Below are positions 1-5,200 of a stretch of DNA of 6,018 nucleotides, piece after piece (position 1 is the stretch's first letter; every line of letters begins with the position of its first letter). The translations under genes and the position numbers were made by a program. The DNA is from Negativicutes bacterium (GTDB lineage: Bacteria > Bacillota_C > Negativicutes > Acidaminococcales > Acidaminococcaceae). The notes below the pieces were generated by a model. The model saw only the letters and a list, made by a program, of their open reading frames with translations, made no database searches and was not told the DNA's origin. Where the stretch lies: positions 1-6,018 of the forward strand of contig RZYP01000124.1 of assembly GCA_009930275.1 (NCBI GenBank), given 5' to 3'.

Positions 1-1
1 C

Positions 2-226
2 AATCAGGTATATGGTGAGGGCTTCTTGCATAGCTTCGATTATTACGATGCTCGAAGGTCTGTTGCTTCAATAATGAGAAATAAACTCTATATCAGCAAA
101 GGGGATGTAGCACAATGTCTGAATCACGTGGATGGAAACAGAACCACCGACATTTATATCGAACAGGATTTCACCCTCATTGATAGGTGCAATAGAATGT
201 TCATAGATTGGCTCTTTGCAGACTAA
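2..226 (+). CDS. Tyrosine recombinase (integrase), C-terminal part only
   Basis: This is the C-terminal 74 residues of a phage-type tyrosine recombinase. The reading frame is open to the left window edge, so the gene starts upstream; the TTG at 26 is an internal Leu codon. Numbering from base 2, the visible catalytic landmarks are the box II arginine in DARRS (R18), the LNH histidine (H42) and the probable nucleophile tyrosine in DIYIEQD (Y52). The spacing and the closing pattern of NRMFIDWLF match Bacteroidetes mobile-element integrases. The usual box II histidine is not visible before the arginine, as I recall for several Bacteroidetes members. The enzyme would cut and rejoin DNA at the element's attachment site. 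It is transcribed towards the convergent minus-strand operon. The family is confident; the exact subfamily cannot be given from a fragment. Confidence 0.9.
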   Translation, partial: NQVYGEGFLHSFDYYDARRSVASIMRNKLYISKGDVAQCLNHVDGNRTTDIYIEQDFTLIDRCNRMFIDWLFAD

Positions 227-239
227 TTACCATCTTTGG

Positions 240-268
240 TGCCGGTGGGGGTTTTTCTCCCGCCAGCA
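240..268 (+). terminator. Hairpin just after the integrase stop codon, possible terminator
   Basis: Arms 240-249 and 259-268 pair over ten positions with one C/A mismatch and one G-T pair, closing a 9-base loop (GGTTTTTCT). The hairpin starts 13 bases after the integrase stop codon. There is no T-run after the 3' arm, so it is a weak or factor-assisted terminator, or only a 3'-end protecting stem. Confidence 0.45.
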
Positions 269-283
269 TCAGGGGGAAATGTT

Positions 284-395
284 AAATACCCCTCTTGCTT
301 CATATCAGCCCTTCTGTGGCATTTATATTGCTTTCCGCATATCTACCTACCCAAAATAATTATCGCGTCTTAAATCGCCTTAAAATGGCTTGTTT
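284..395. repeat. Long imperfect direct repeat, copy A
   Basis: Copy A begins AAATACCCCTCTTGCTT and ends in a 27-bp core at 369-395 that includes CGCCTTAAAATGGCTTGTTT. Copy B at 1570-1683 has the same start, the same end and nearly the same length (85 against 87 bases from block start to core). The cores differ at two of 27 positions; the middle sections are alignable but diverged. Copy A lies downstream of the integrase stop, in the same orientation as copy B. Neither copy codes for protein. Confidence 0.75.
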
Positions 396-459
396 GCCCT
401 TTGCGCTCTCTTTAATTGCATAGATAATTGAAGCACCTTCACCGATACCACCATAGCAT

Positions 460-489
460 CATCAGGGTAACAACGGCATCAGGATAACA
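460..489. repeat. Tandem 13-bp direct repeats CATCAGGRTAACA
   Basis: CATCAGGGTAACA (460-472) is followed at a 17-bp period by CATCAGGATAACA (477-489), 12 of 13 identical. A related CATCAGGTTAA occurs at 5745-5755 near the other end of the element. Paired short direct repeats next to an integrase gene are compatible with arm-type or excisionase sites. That role is inference. Confidence 0.5.
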
Positions 490-781
490 GCTACATATCG
501 GTCGGGAATCAATCAACTTGTTCTCGGTCGGTCGCTGATTTGTTTGCGAAAGCTCTGTAAATATTTCAGGGGGAATGTTAGATATTCTATTTAGCACCAT
601 TGCCCGAAGGTGTGTTAAATATCTTTATATTAACGTTATACGTGCGTTGTGTCGTGCACGATATATCTTTCTATTTAGAATGGTTCTAAATAATAAATCG
701 GCTTCGGAGGGTAAGAGTAGGCAGGTAGTGAGAGAATGGGTCGGTTGGTTCTCATCAATTTAACATCGTTTGGTGCAATGA

Positions 782-794
782 GCCCAATTTGGGC
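782..794. repeat. 13-bp inverted repeat GCCCAA-T-TTGGGC
   Basis: Perfect dyad with a single central base. A stem of five pairs with a 3-base loop is also possible. No T-run follows, so it is more plausibly a protein-binding dyad than a terminator. It lies 2 bases downstream of a TCGTTTGGTGC motif copy. Confidence 0.4.
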
Positions 795-806
795 ACTTTG
801 CTTTGG

Positions 807-829
807 CATCATGTAAAAACGACATGATG
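807..829. repeat. 8-bp perfect inverted repeat with 7-base loop
   Basis: CATCATGT (807-814) and ACATGATG (822-829) are perfect complements around AAAAACG. No gene boundary or T-run is adjacent. It forms a cluster of dyads with the inverted repeat at 782-794. Confidence 0.5.
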
Positions 830-1088
830 GCTATACTCAAACATCTTATCTTTTGCAGAGGGTTCATTTTGACCTCTCTGTACTTATCGTGCTGTTATAC
901 AATGGCTTTGGTGGTGGTCCAAATGCCCCACACCACTTTGTATATTGATTCCCTTTAAATGAAGCTATAACCTTCTCCGTCTCATACCTCTTTCCCCTCA
1001 ATAAGCTATCTAATTGGGGTGCGCCTAATTGGTTGATTTACATGGGGTGTTCTGCTTTGACACCATTATATATAATATTAACGGCATT

Positions 1089-1112
1089 AAAAAAGCGGGA
1101 AGTATATCCCGC
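1089..1112 (-). terminator. Intrinsic terminator of the 62-residue gene
   Basis: On the minus strand, GCGGGA pairs with TCCCGC over six GC-rich pairs around a 6-base loop, followed at once by six T residues (1094-1089). It begins 16 bases after the stop codon at 1129. This is a textbook Rho-independent terminator and supports the small gene upstream being real. Confidence 0.85.
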
Positions 1113-1128
1113 CATCAAATCTAATCTT

Positions 1129-1317
1129 TTAGCCCAATTCCACCCGAATGCACCTTGCAACGAGTTTAGTTAATTCATCATTCGCCCGGTCAATCGCCAA
1201 TAGAAAGTTCTCCATTACTTCATCGTGTTCATCACCGCTATAAATCCCCGCCATAACATCACCTACAATGTCGGATGCTCTGTTAATCTCTTTGTACGCT
1301 TTAATCAAATCATTCAT
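1129..1317 (-). CDS. Small hypothetical protein, 62 residues, cargo-like
   Basis: I do not recognise a family. The frame is open from a TTG at 1344, but that TTG sits inside the -7 promoter box. The ATG at 1317 is therefore the sensible start and gives 62 residues beginning MNDLIKAYKEINRASD. The protein is probably all-helical, acidic in the middle (GDEHDEV) and ends RVELG; it has no signal peptide, membrane segment or cysteine pair. Its own Bacteroidetes promoter (1342-1372) and intrinsic terminator (1089-1112) make it an independent single-gene unit, unlike the operon genes to its right. It lies between two copies of a long direct repeat, which suggests an accessory gene. Function unknown; a small regulator or anti-defence protein would be guesses. 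Confidence 0.7.
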   Translation of the reverse strand: MNDLIKAYKEINRASDIVGDVMAGIYSGDEHDEVMENFLLAIDRANDELTKLVARCIRVELG

Positions 1318-1341
1318 AACATCATTTTTTAAGTTATTCAG

Positions 1342-1372
1342 CAAAGGTAAACAGGTTTAAAATACTGTGCAA
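1342..1372 (-). promoter_or_regulatory. Bacteroidetes-type promoter for the 62-residue gene
   Basis: The -7 box TACCTTTG reads 1349 to 1342 on the minus strand, and TTG (1372-1370) lies exactly 20 bases upstream. This matches the sigma-ABfr consensus TTTG/N19-21/TAnnTTTG. The expected start of transcription near 1336 leaves a leader of about 20 bases before the ATG at 1317. Confidence 0.8.
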
Positions 1373-1408
1373 TAGCTTTATAGATATATAACAATGCAAC
1401 AGAAAAAA

Positions 1409-1472
1409 GTTATCCGACGTTTAATTACAACACTATTTTGCAGATAATTTTGTTCAATGGTTATCCGAAGTT
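1409..1472. repeat. 13-bp direct repeats GTTATCCGAMGTT, 51-bp period
   Basis: GTTATCCGACGTT (1409-1421) and GTTATCCGAAGTT (1460-1472) share 12 of 13 bases. They lie in the non-coding stretch 1345-1739, between the 62-residue gene's promoter and copy B of the long repeat. The inverted core GGATAAC also occurs inside the repeat at 477-489. Role unknown. Confidence 0.45.
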
Positions 1473-1492
1473 AAGATTAAAGAGTCAATCGC

Positions 1493-1500
1493 TATCTTTG
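1493..1500 (+). promoter_or_regulatory. Possible plus-strand promoter (-7 box TATCTTTG)
   Basis: TATCTTTG matches the Bacteroidetes -7 consensus, but no TTG lies 19-21 bases upstream (GTT at best). It is followed by a 6-bp dyad TGCAAC/GTTGCA (1499-1515). No open reading frame follows; a transcript would run through repeat copy B and antisense to the end of the 309-residue gene. Confidence 0.35.
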
Positions 1501-1569
1501 CAACGAAATGTTGCATGATCTCGGAATTAAATTAATATCCATTTTTATAGCTTAACACTATTTAACTAT

Positions 1570-1683
1570 AAATGCCCCTCTCGCTTATTTAAAAGCCCTA
1601 TGTGACACTTTTAACATACTCTTAATATATAGATACCACCCGAATAAAAATAATGGCTTAAAACGCCTTAAAATGGCTCGTTT
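1570..1683. repeat. Long imperfect direct repeat, copy B
   Basis: Begins AAATGCCCCTCTCGCTTA and ends in the 27-bp core at 1657-1683, which matches copy A's core at 369-395 in 25 of 27 positions. In this copy the core also contains an inverted repeat TTAAAACG/CGTTTTAA around 13 bases (1659-1687), which copy A lacks. It ends next to the terminator of the minus-strand operon. Copies A and B together bracket about 1.17 kb containing the 62-residue gene. Confidence 0.75.
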
Positions 1684-1684
1684 T

Positions 1685-1716
1685 AAAAAAGAGAGGGAAA
1701 CAACCGTCTCCCCCTC
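1685..1716 (-). terminator. Intrinsic terminator of the seven-gene operon
   Basis: On the minus strand GAGGGGGA (1716-1709) pairs with TTTCCCTC (1700-1693), including two G-T pairs, around the loop GACGGTTG. The tract TCTTTTTT (1692-1685) follows. It lies 23 bases after the stop of the 309-residue gene. Confidence 0.75.
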
Positions 1717-1739
1717 CAATCGAACAAAAACCAAAAACA

Positions 1740-2669
1740 CTATTCTGCTGTTATTTTCATCGGTTTTATCTCTCTCAAATATTCATCGTAATGTTCGGCA
1801 TAGTACGCCCCCATCTCGGTCGCCATTAAATCGGGGTTTGGTGTGATACCTCTGTAAAACAAGTCCAATCGGTCAGCATCAAAGCAAATATCTATCAAGG
1901 TATCTCCGCTTCGTAGCATCGTAGAATGATGCTTACAGGCAAAAGAAAGTCGGTCAACATCCACCATCTTAAACTTGTTGCGCCCTCTGCTCAGCTCTAT
2001 CACTTCCGAAGCTCTCTTTCCGTGTTCAGGGTCGTGTCCTGTGCTTTTCATAACATCGTGCCAATAGGCAAAAGTACTAACGTTGTTTTTTACCGCCATC
2101 TTTCGGCTTAACAAATTTATCCCTTTGTCCACTCTTAGTGAATGAGGGAATCCATCAGGTAGGGAAAATACCCCCTTTCCTGTGAGTTCTTCATCTTTGA
2201 AATAATCCCGCATCAGGGCATAGACCTTTCTATAGTAGGGAATCACGCCGCCACCGTTAGCCATTGTCGTCACGTAAGGAAAAGCAGGATAAAGCCTCCC
2301 GAATTGTTTGTGTGTCATCGTCTCAATGATATTAGCCTTGGAAACGGCAATCTCTTCGGTGCTGACAAATAAAACGTCTCGCCTGTCGGCTTCAATTTTC
2401 AAAAAGTTCGAAGAGGTCGAGTCAAAAAGCCCCAAAACAGGTGCGTAGCCTAAAAGCGCATAGCGGGCATATCCTGTTAATAATTGCTCCGCTTGCATAG
2501 CGAAAATACCTGGTATATCGGCAGAAACAGCCTTAGCGTTCTTATCCCACTTTTCGGCTTTTTCATTTGCGGGCAACAGCGGGGATGAGTCGTCAAAATT
2601 GAATCGCCAGAGGGTTATTTTCCATTCATCAGGAATGTGAAAAGGTTCTTTGTGAAATGTAAGGTTCAT
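1740..2669 (-). CDS. Hypothetical protein, 309 residues, last gene of the operon
   Basis: I do not recognise this protein. It starts at ATG 2669 (MNLTFHKEPFHIPDEWKI) and ends in TAG. It is soluble-looking, mixed helix and strand, with aromatic-rich stretches (RLYPAFPYVTTMANGGG at about 125-141, GVIPYYRKVYALMRDYF) and a basic segment with SRGRNKFK near residue 230. A CKHHSTM stretch and an acidic FDADRLDLF stretch follow in the C-terminal third, too isolated to call a metal site. I see no P-loop, no HUH relaxase histidine triad and no recombinase motif. As the last gene of the ATPase operon it could be an initiator or primase-like partner, or a structural protein; this rests on context only. 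A hairpin sits in the 45-base gap before its start. Confidence 0.85.
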   Translation of the reverse strand: MNLTFHKEPFHIPDEWKITLWRFNFDDSSPLLPANEKAEKWDKNAKAVSADIPGIFAMQAEQLLTGYARYALLGYAPVLGLFDSTSSNFLKIEADRRDVLFVSTEEIAVSKANIIETMTHKQFGRLYPAFPYVTTMANGGGVIPYYRKVYALMRDYFKDEELTGKGVFSLPDGFPHSLRVDKGINLLSRKMAVKNNVSTFAYWHDVMKSTGHDPEHGKRASEVIELSRGRNKFKMVDVDRLSFACKHHSTMLRSGDTLIDICFDADRLDLFYRGITPNPDLMATEMGAYYAEHYDEYLREIKPMKITAE

Positions 2670-2683
2670 GTTCTATTAATTAA

Positions 2684-2705
2684 GCAGGGGGAATAACCCC
2701 CCTGC
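2684..2705 (-). promoter_or_regulatory. Perfect 8-bp GC-rich hairpin between the 57- and 309-residue genes
   Basis: On the minus strand GCAGGGGG (2705-2698) pairs with CCCCCTGC (2691-2684) around a 6-base loop GTTATT. It sits 9 bases after the stop at 2715 and 14 bases before the ATG at 2669. What follows is TTAATTAA rather than a T-run, so partial termination, mRNA end protection or control of translation of the last gene are all possible. Confidence 0.55.
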
Positions 2706-2714
2706 CAGCGTTAA

Positions 2715-2888
2715 TTACTTATCATCAGGTATCTGCCCCGAAAACCTCAGTTTTTCAACGAAGGAGGAAAAGTCGGGCTTCTTACTCTTCTCTGCTTCGG
2801 GGTGGGTGGTGTCAACCCTCTGTTTAAGCTCATTAACGGCGTTGATTAATTCTTTAGCCCATTCGGGAGCATCGTTTGTTTTTTCCAT
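2715..2888 (-). CDS. Small hypothetical protein, 57 residues
   Basis: A short frame starts at ATG 2888 (MEKTNDAPEWAKELINAVNE) and ends TAA at 2715, encoding 57 residues. It begins 5 bases after the stop of the 219-residue gene, so translational coupling is likely. The protein is acidic and charged: an amphipathic helix at about residues 8-26, a polar linker with THPEAEKSKKPD, then a second short segment with FVEKLRFSG. No known family, membrane segment or metal site is visible. Tight spacing in a dense operon and normal codon use argue that it is real. A small accessory subunit of a neighbouring protein is an inference. Confidence 0.7.
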   Translation of the reverse strand: MEKTNDAPEWAKELINAVNELKQRVDTTHPEAEKSKKPDFSSFVEKLRFSGQIPDDK

Positions 2889-2893
2889 AGTAG

Positions 2894-3553
2894 TTACTTT
2901 TTGAAAATGTTTAGAAATAGATTTTGAAATTGTTCAGGGCTCGAAAACTTGTCTTTAAATTGAGTTACAGACAAATTAGGTGGTGTCATATAAACCCCAT
3001 CCATCCCCATTGAAATTGAAGCGGGGTTAAACGTGCTGTCGGGTAGTCCGTTCTTTTCTTCGTACCCTTTCAGGTCGTTAATCGCTTCCACTACCTTGTT
3101 CACTTGCTCCCAATAAGATTGCATCTTTGTGGCATCAATCTTGGTGGTCGCTTCTTTCTTTGCAAGGTCTTCTACCTTCTCCATATCCACCGCCACCGAG
3201 TCATCAACAGGGATAAGGGGAAGCCGTGCTATTCTCATTCGCCTAATCTCATTCACATAGGGAATCAGTCGGGAATAGAACTCATTCAATTCGTCTGCGT
3301 TGCGCTGAATCTCGGCAACGGTGAGGAACTTTCCTTTTTGTCGCTCTTTGGCTTGTTCCTCTACCCATTCACGAAATGCACCTTCGTTGTGTGTGATGCT
3401 TTCAATAAATTCCCAGTCCGTGGGTAGTCCTTCGGCACCAATCGACGCCAGCAGGTCGGGCAATTGCTCTGCCATTTGTTCGTACTTTCTCTTTGTGTCA
3501 TTAAAGATTTTGTCGTTGAAAATCTCATTACTGAATAATGTTTCTTTTTTCAT
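2894..3553 (-). CDS. Hypothetical protein, 219 residues, helical
   Basis: I do not recognise a family. It starts at ATG 3553 (MKKETLFSNEIFNDKIF); the ATG overlaps the TGA of the gene before it by 4 bases, so translation is probably coupled. The first about 115 residues are highly charged and probably helical (KRKYEQMAEQLPDLLAS, EEQAKERQKGKF). A short Pro-rich joint (ARLPLIPVDD) follows, then a likely coiled-coil stretch around YWEQVNKVVEAINDLKGYEEK, and a C-terminal amphipathic tail (FQNLFLNIFKK). It has no signal peptide, membrane helix, cysteine cluster or nucleotide-binding motif. Its place after the ATPase suggests a structural or loading partner in element replication; that is inference. 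Confidence 0.85.
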   Translation of the reverse strand: MKKETLFSNEIFNDKIFNDTKRKYEQMAEQLPDLLASIGAEGLPTDWEFIESITHNEGAFREWVEEQAKERQKGKFLTVAEIQRNADELNEFYSRLIPYVNEIRRMRIARLPLIPVDDSVAVDMEKVEDLAKKEATTKIDATKMQSYWEQVNKVVEAINDLKGYEEKNGLPDSTFNPASISMGMDGVYMTPPNLSVTQFKDKFSSPEQFQNLFLNIFKK

Positions 3554-3714
3554 AGTTCTTTGGTTTTTGTTTTTGTTTTTGGTGCATTATCTATGGGTGC
3601 ACCCTGTTCCCATCGTCGTAGTATCTCGCCTGTTCGCTCCAACTCTTCTATCAGCTCGTTAAACGAGTAGTCGGTTTGGGTGTCGCTAAAAAGTTCATCT
3701 TCTATGTTTATCAT
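3550..3714 (-). CDS. Small hypothetical protein, 54 residues
   Basis: A short frame starts at ATG 3714 and ends in a TGA (3552-3550) that shares the ATGA overlap with the 219-residue gene. It encodes 54 residues, opening acidic (MINIEDELFSDTQTDYSF), continuing with one long helix (NELIEELERTGEILRRWEQG) and ending in a basic tail of alternating K and T (PKTKTKTKEL). The helix pattern is loosely like the small subunit of exonuclease VII, but the protein is short and I do not claim that function. The exact overlap supports it being real. It follows a strong hairpin in the 92-base gap after the ATPase gene. Confidence 0.75.
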   Translation of the reverse strand: MINIEDELFSDTQTDYSFNELIEELERTGEILRRWEQGAPIDNAPKTKTKTKEL

Positions 3715-3750
3715 GTTCTTATTATTTGTTTTTTCAAGCGAACATCCCTA

Positions 3751-3790
3751 ACCCCACCCACCCATATCACTATATGGGTGTGGTGTGGGT
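3751..3790. promoter_or_regulatory. Long hairpin between the ATPase and 54-residue genes
   Basis: Arms 3751-3767 and 3772-3790 pair over 17 positions around a 4-base loop, with two single bulged T residues at 3781 and 3786. The uninterrupted inner stem is CACCCATAT/ATATGGGTG. It is the longest stem I found in the window and sits 16 bases after the ATPase stop codon. No T-run follows on the minus strand. It could cause partial termination, mark an mRNA processing site that lowers expression of downstream genes, or form a DNA cruciform used in replication. Confidence 0.6.
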
Positions 3791-3806
3791 GGGTTCACCT
3801 GATTTT

Positions 3807-4802
3807 CTAAAAGGGTAGTACCATATTCTCCTTAACTTCCTCTATATAAAGACGATAATTGCCATCAATGTCTTTATAGATTAAACCATCGTCCAATCCT
3901 GTTTTTATCCGATTTTCGCAGGCAGTTTTTCCCCTGCCCGTAACATCCATTAGCTTCTCCTTCAAATCACCATAAGACAAATATGTAGAATAAGAGTAAA
4001 TCTCTTCATATATCCCCCGAAGGTCTTCCTTTTTCTTTACGGTCATCTCAACTTGTTCGGGCAATCCTTTTTCATTAATCCGAAATGAGAATGGCGCAAA
4101 TTCAATGTTTCGAGTGAATTGCGGTTTTACTGTGGTGAAGTCACCTTCTTTGGCAACCAGCATAACCGTCTCACTTTTCCGTTGTAGTTCGCTCCCGAAA
4201 TGCCCTCTTGTTTTCTCGCTGTTCGGGTTGGTGTGGACTACCGAACATATATGGCAATGATGCTGTGATGATAACCTCATTAATTCATTTACCATAGCAT
4301 TAGAAACCGTTAAATCGTTGGTGTTATCGATTAAATCCGCAGAACCGTCTACAAGTACAAGCGTTGGCTTGAAGTCTGCAATCGTCTCCGTAAGGGTCTT
4401 AAATCGTGCGTCAGGTGTCAATTCTCTTAGAGAAAGCACCCGAAGCCTGTCTTTTACCTCTGTTGAAAAATCCCATCCCATCATTCTAAATATACGCTTC
4501 ATCAGACGTTGCACGTGTGCTCTGCTCTGCTCGGTGTCAATCAGAAGCACCCGCTTCTCGTCAAGGTCGCTGTTCATCTCCATAAACCCACCATCTTTTA
4601 AAAACGCTACAATGATAGCCGTGATCAGGAATGTTTTTCTACTCTTTGCCATTCCCGTTATCGTAGAGACATCACCCAATGAAAATATAGGTGTCTCACC
4701 CTGTTGAAGTGCCACAATGGCATCGGGAATCAATTCACTTGCAAACACGTCAAATTCATATTTATTATTATCCCCCCGAAAATCAAATACCTTCTCGCTC
4801 AT
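3807..4802 (-). CDS. RepA/DnaB-like RecA-fold ATPase (AAA_25 type) with C-terminal winged helix
   Basis: This 331-residue protein has the layout of RepA-like hexameric helicase ATPases. The P-loop is GMAKSRKT (residues 50-57), with R where the second glycycine of GxxxxGK[ST] is expected. It is followed by LLIDTEQS (86-93, with the family's acidic E91), Walker B TLVLVD (D152), the VVHTNP histidine motif (H190), and GHFGSELQRKSETV (200-213), probably the conserved DNA- or neighbour-contacting loop. Residues about 263-319 look like a winged helix (YGDLKEKL, CENRIKTGLDDGLIY). In plasmids and integrative elements such proteins act as replicative helicases or helicase loaders in the cytoplasm. The ATG overlaps the previous stop by 4 bases. 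Family assignment is strong; the specific reaction, DNA unwinding or ATP-dependent regulation, is inferred. Confidence 0.85.
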   Translation of the reverse strand: MSEKVFDFRGDNNKYEFDVFASELIPDAIVALQQGETPIFSLGDVSTITGMAKSRKTFLITAIIVAFLKDGGFMEMNSDLDEKRVLLIDTEQSRAHVQRLMKRIFRMMGWDFSTEVKDRLRVLSLRELTPDARFKTLTETIADFKPTLVLVDGSADLIDNTNDLTVSNAMVNELMRLSSQHHCHICSVVHTNPNSEKTRGHFGSELQRKSETVMLVAKEGDFTTVKPQFTRNIEFAPFSFRINEKGLPEQVEMTVKKKEDLRGIYEEIYSYSTYLSYGDLKEKLMDVTGRGKTACENRIKTGLDDGLIYKDIDGNYRLYIEEVKENMVLPF

Positions 4803-5200
4803 ACCTCAATGTTTTTTACCGCTATTTCTCTCCCTTCCACGCCCATACTATCGACGCTTATCTCCATTGCATCAATGTTTGATTGCCCAATTCTCTGCGT
4901 CTTCGGGTTTATCACACCGATAACACACTTTTCTGTTATGTCTCCCAACGGCACGAACATCAACAGGGCATTGCAGTCCGCATCAACGGCATCCGCTATC
5001 TTACCCTCTACATAGTTCGTAATGTCAGAATAAAGCAACGTGGTTTCCCTTCGTAGTATCGGCAACACCTGTTTTTCAAGAAACAGAATCTCTTCCTGTA
5101 TCTTTTTCTGCTGAAAATCGTTGGTCAGTTTCGCCAAATACTTTCTCTTTTCGCCAATCATCCCCACCAGCTTCTCCACCTCGTAGCTTTCTGTCATCAT
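4799..5200 (-). CDS. Hypothetical protein, 133 residues, coiled coil plus beta-rich C-terminus
   Basis: Not recognised. The frame is open from a TTG at 5215, but the ATG at 5200 overlaps the TGA of the helix-turn-helix gene by 4 bases, exactly as at the next junction, so I choose 5200 (MMTESYEVEKLVGMIGEK). A second ATG follows directly. Residues about 5-55 are strongly helical and charged (EKRKYLAKLTNDFQQKKIQ, LFLEKQVLPILRRE) and probably form a coiled coil. The second half is strand-rich (NALLMFVPLGD, KCVIGVINPKTQRIG, REIAVKNIEV). Its place between a DNA-binding protein and the replication ATPase suggests a loader, adaptor or regulator of that ATPase; this is context only. No catalytic motif is seen. 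Confidence 0.85.
   Translation of the reverse strand: MMTESYEVEKLVGMIGEKRKYLAKLTNDFQQKKIQEEILFLEKQVLPILRRETTLLYSDITNYVEGKIADAVDADCNALLMFVPLGDITEKCVIGVINPKTQRIGQSNIDAMEISVDSMGVEGREIAVKNIEV

Larger units (their letters stand above)
227..1088. other. Gene-free, repeat-rich stretch downstream of the integrase
   Basis: I find no convincing gene in these about 860 bases. The longest open frame (575-763, +) has no family resemblance and no promoter. The stretch holds the first copy of a long direct repeat (284-395), two CATCAGG-type repeats (460-489), TCGGTCGG twice (498-505, 524-531), a second AGGGGGAAnGTTA-like stretch at about 568-582 resembling the one at 271-285, two inverted repeats (782-794, 807-829), CTAATTGG twice (1010-1017, 1025-1032), a small stem GGTGT/ACACC (1046-1064), and the palindrome ATTATATATAAT (1065-1076). 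This density of short repeats next to an integrase gene fits recombinase accessory sites or an origin, but the function is not shown. Confidence 0.6.

Noticed and set aside
102..114. GGGATGTAGCACA in the integrase gene, identical to the tRNA fragment read on the minus strand (5946-5934)
   Set aside because: The bases encode the conserved integrase segment around GDVAQ and lie inside the gene, not at an att site. A 13-base match somewhere in 6 kb is not very unlikely.
575..763. 62-codon plus-strand open frame
   Set aside because: No promoter, no recognisable family, a biased composition rich in Arg, Ile and Ser, and no neighbouring gene on that strand. It is probably chance.
676..812. 45-codon minus-strand frame starting MMPKQSAQIG
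   Set aside because: No promoter box upstream, no terminator and no family resemblance; it overlaps the inverted repeats.
1740..2669. 309-residue protein as a relaxase or archaeo-eukaryotic primase
   Set aside because: No HUH triad or ordered DxD, SxH and hD motifs. FDADRLD alone is not enough.
3321..3662. Plus-strand open frames at 3104-3427 and 3321-3662
   Set aside because: They lie opposite the 219- and 54-residue genes, whose start/stop overlaps and operon order make the minus strand the coding strand.
4318..5015. Plus-strand open frames over the ATPase and the 133-residue gene, and 1926-2111 over the 309-residue gene
   Set aside because: They are antisense to well-supported genes and their translations look like reverse-strand composition.
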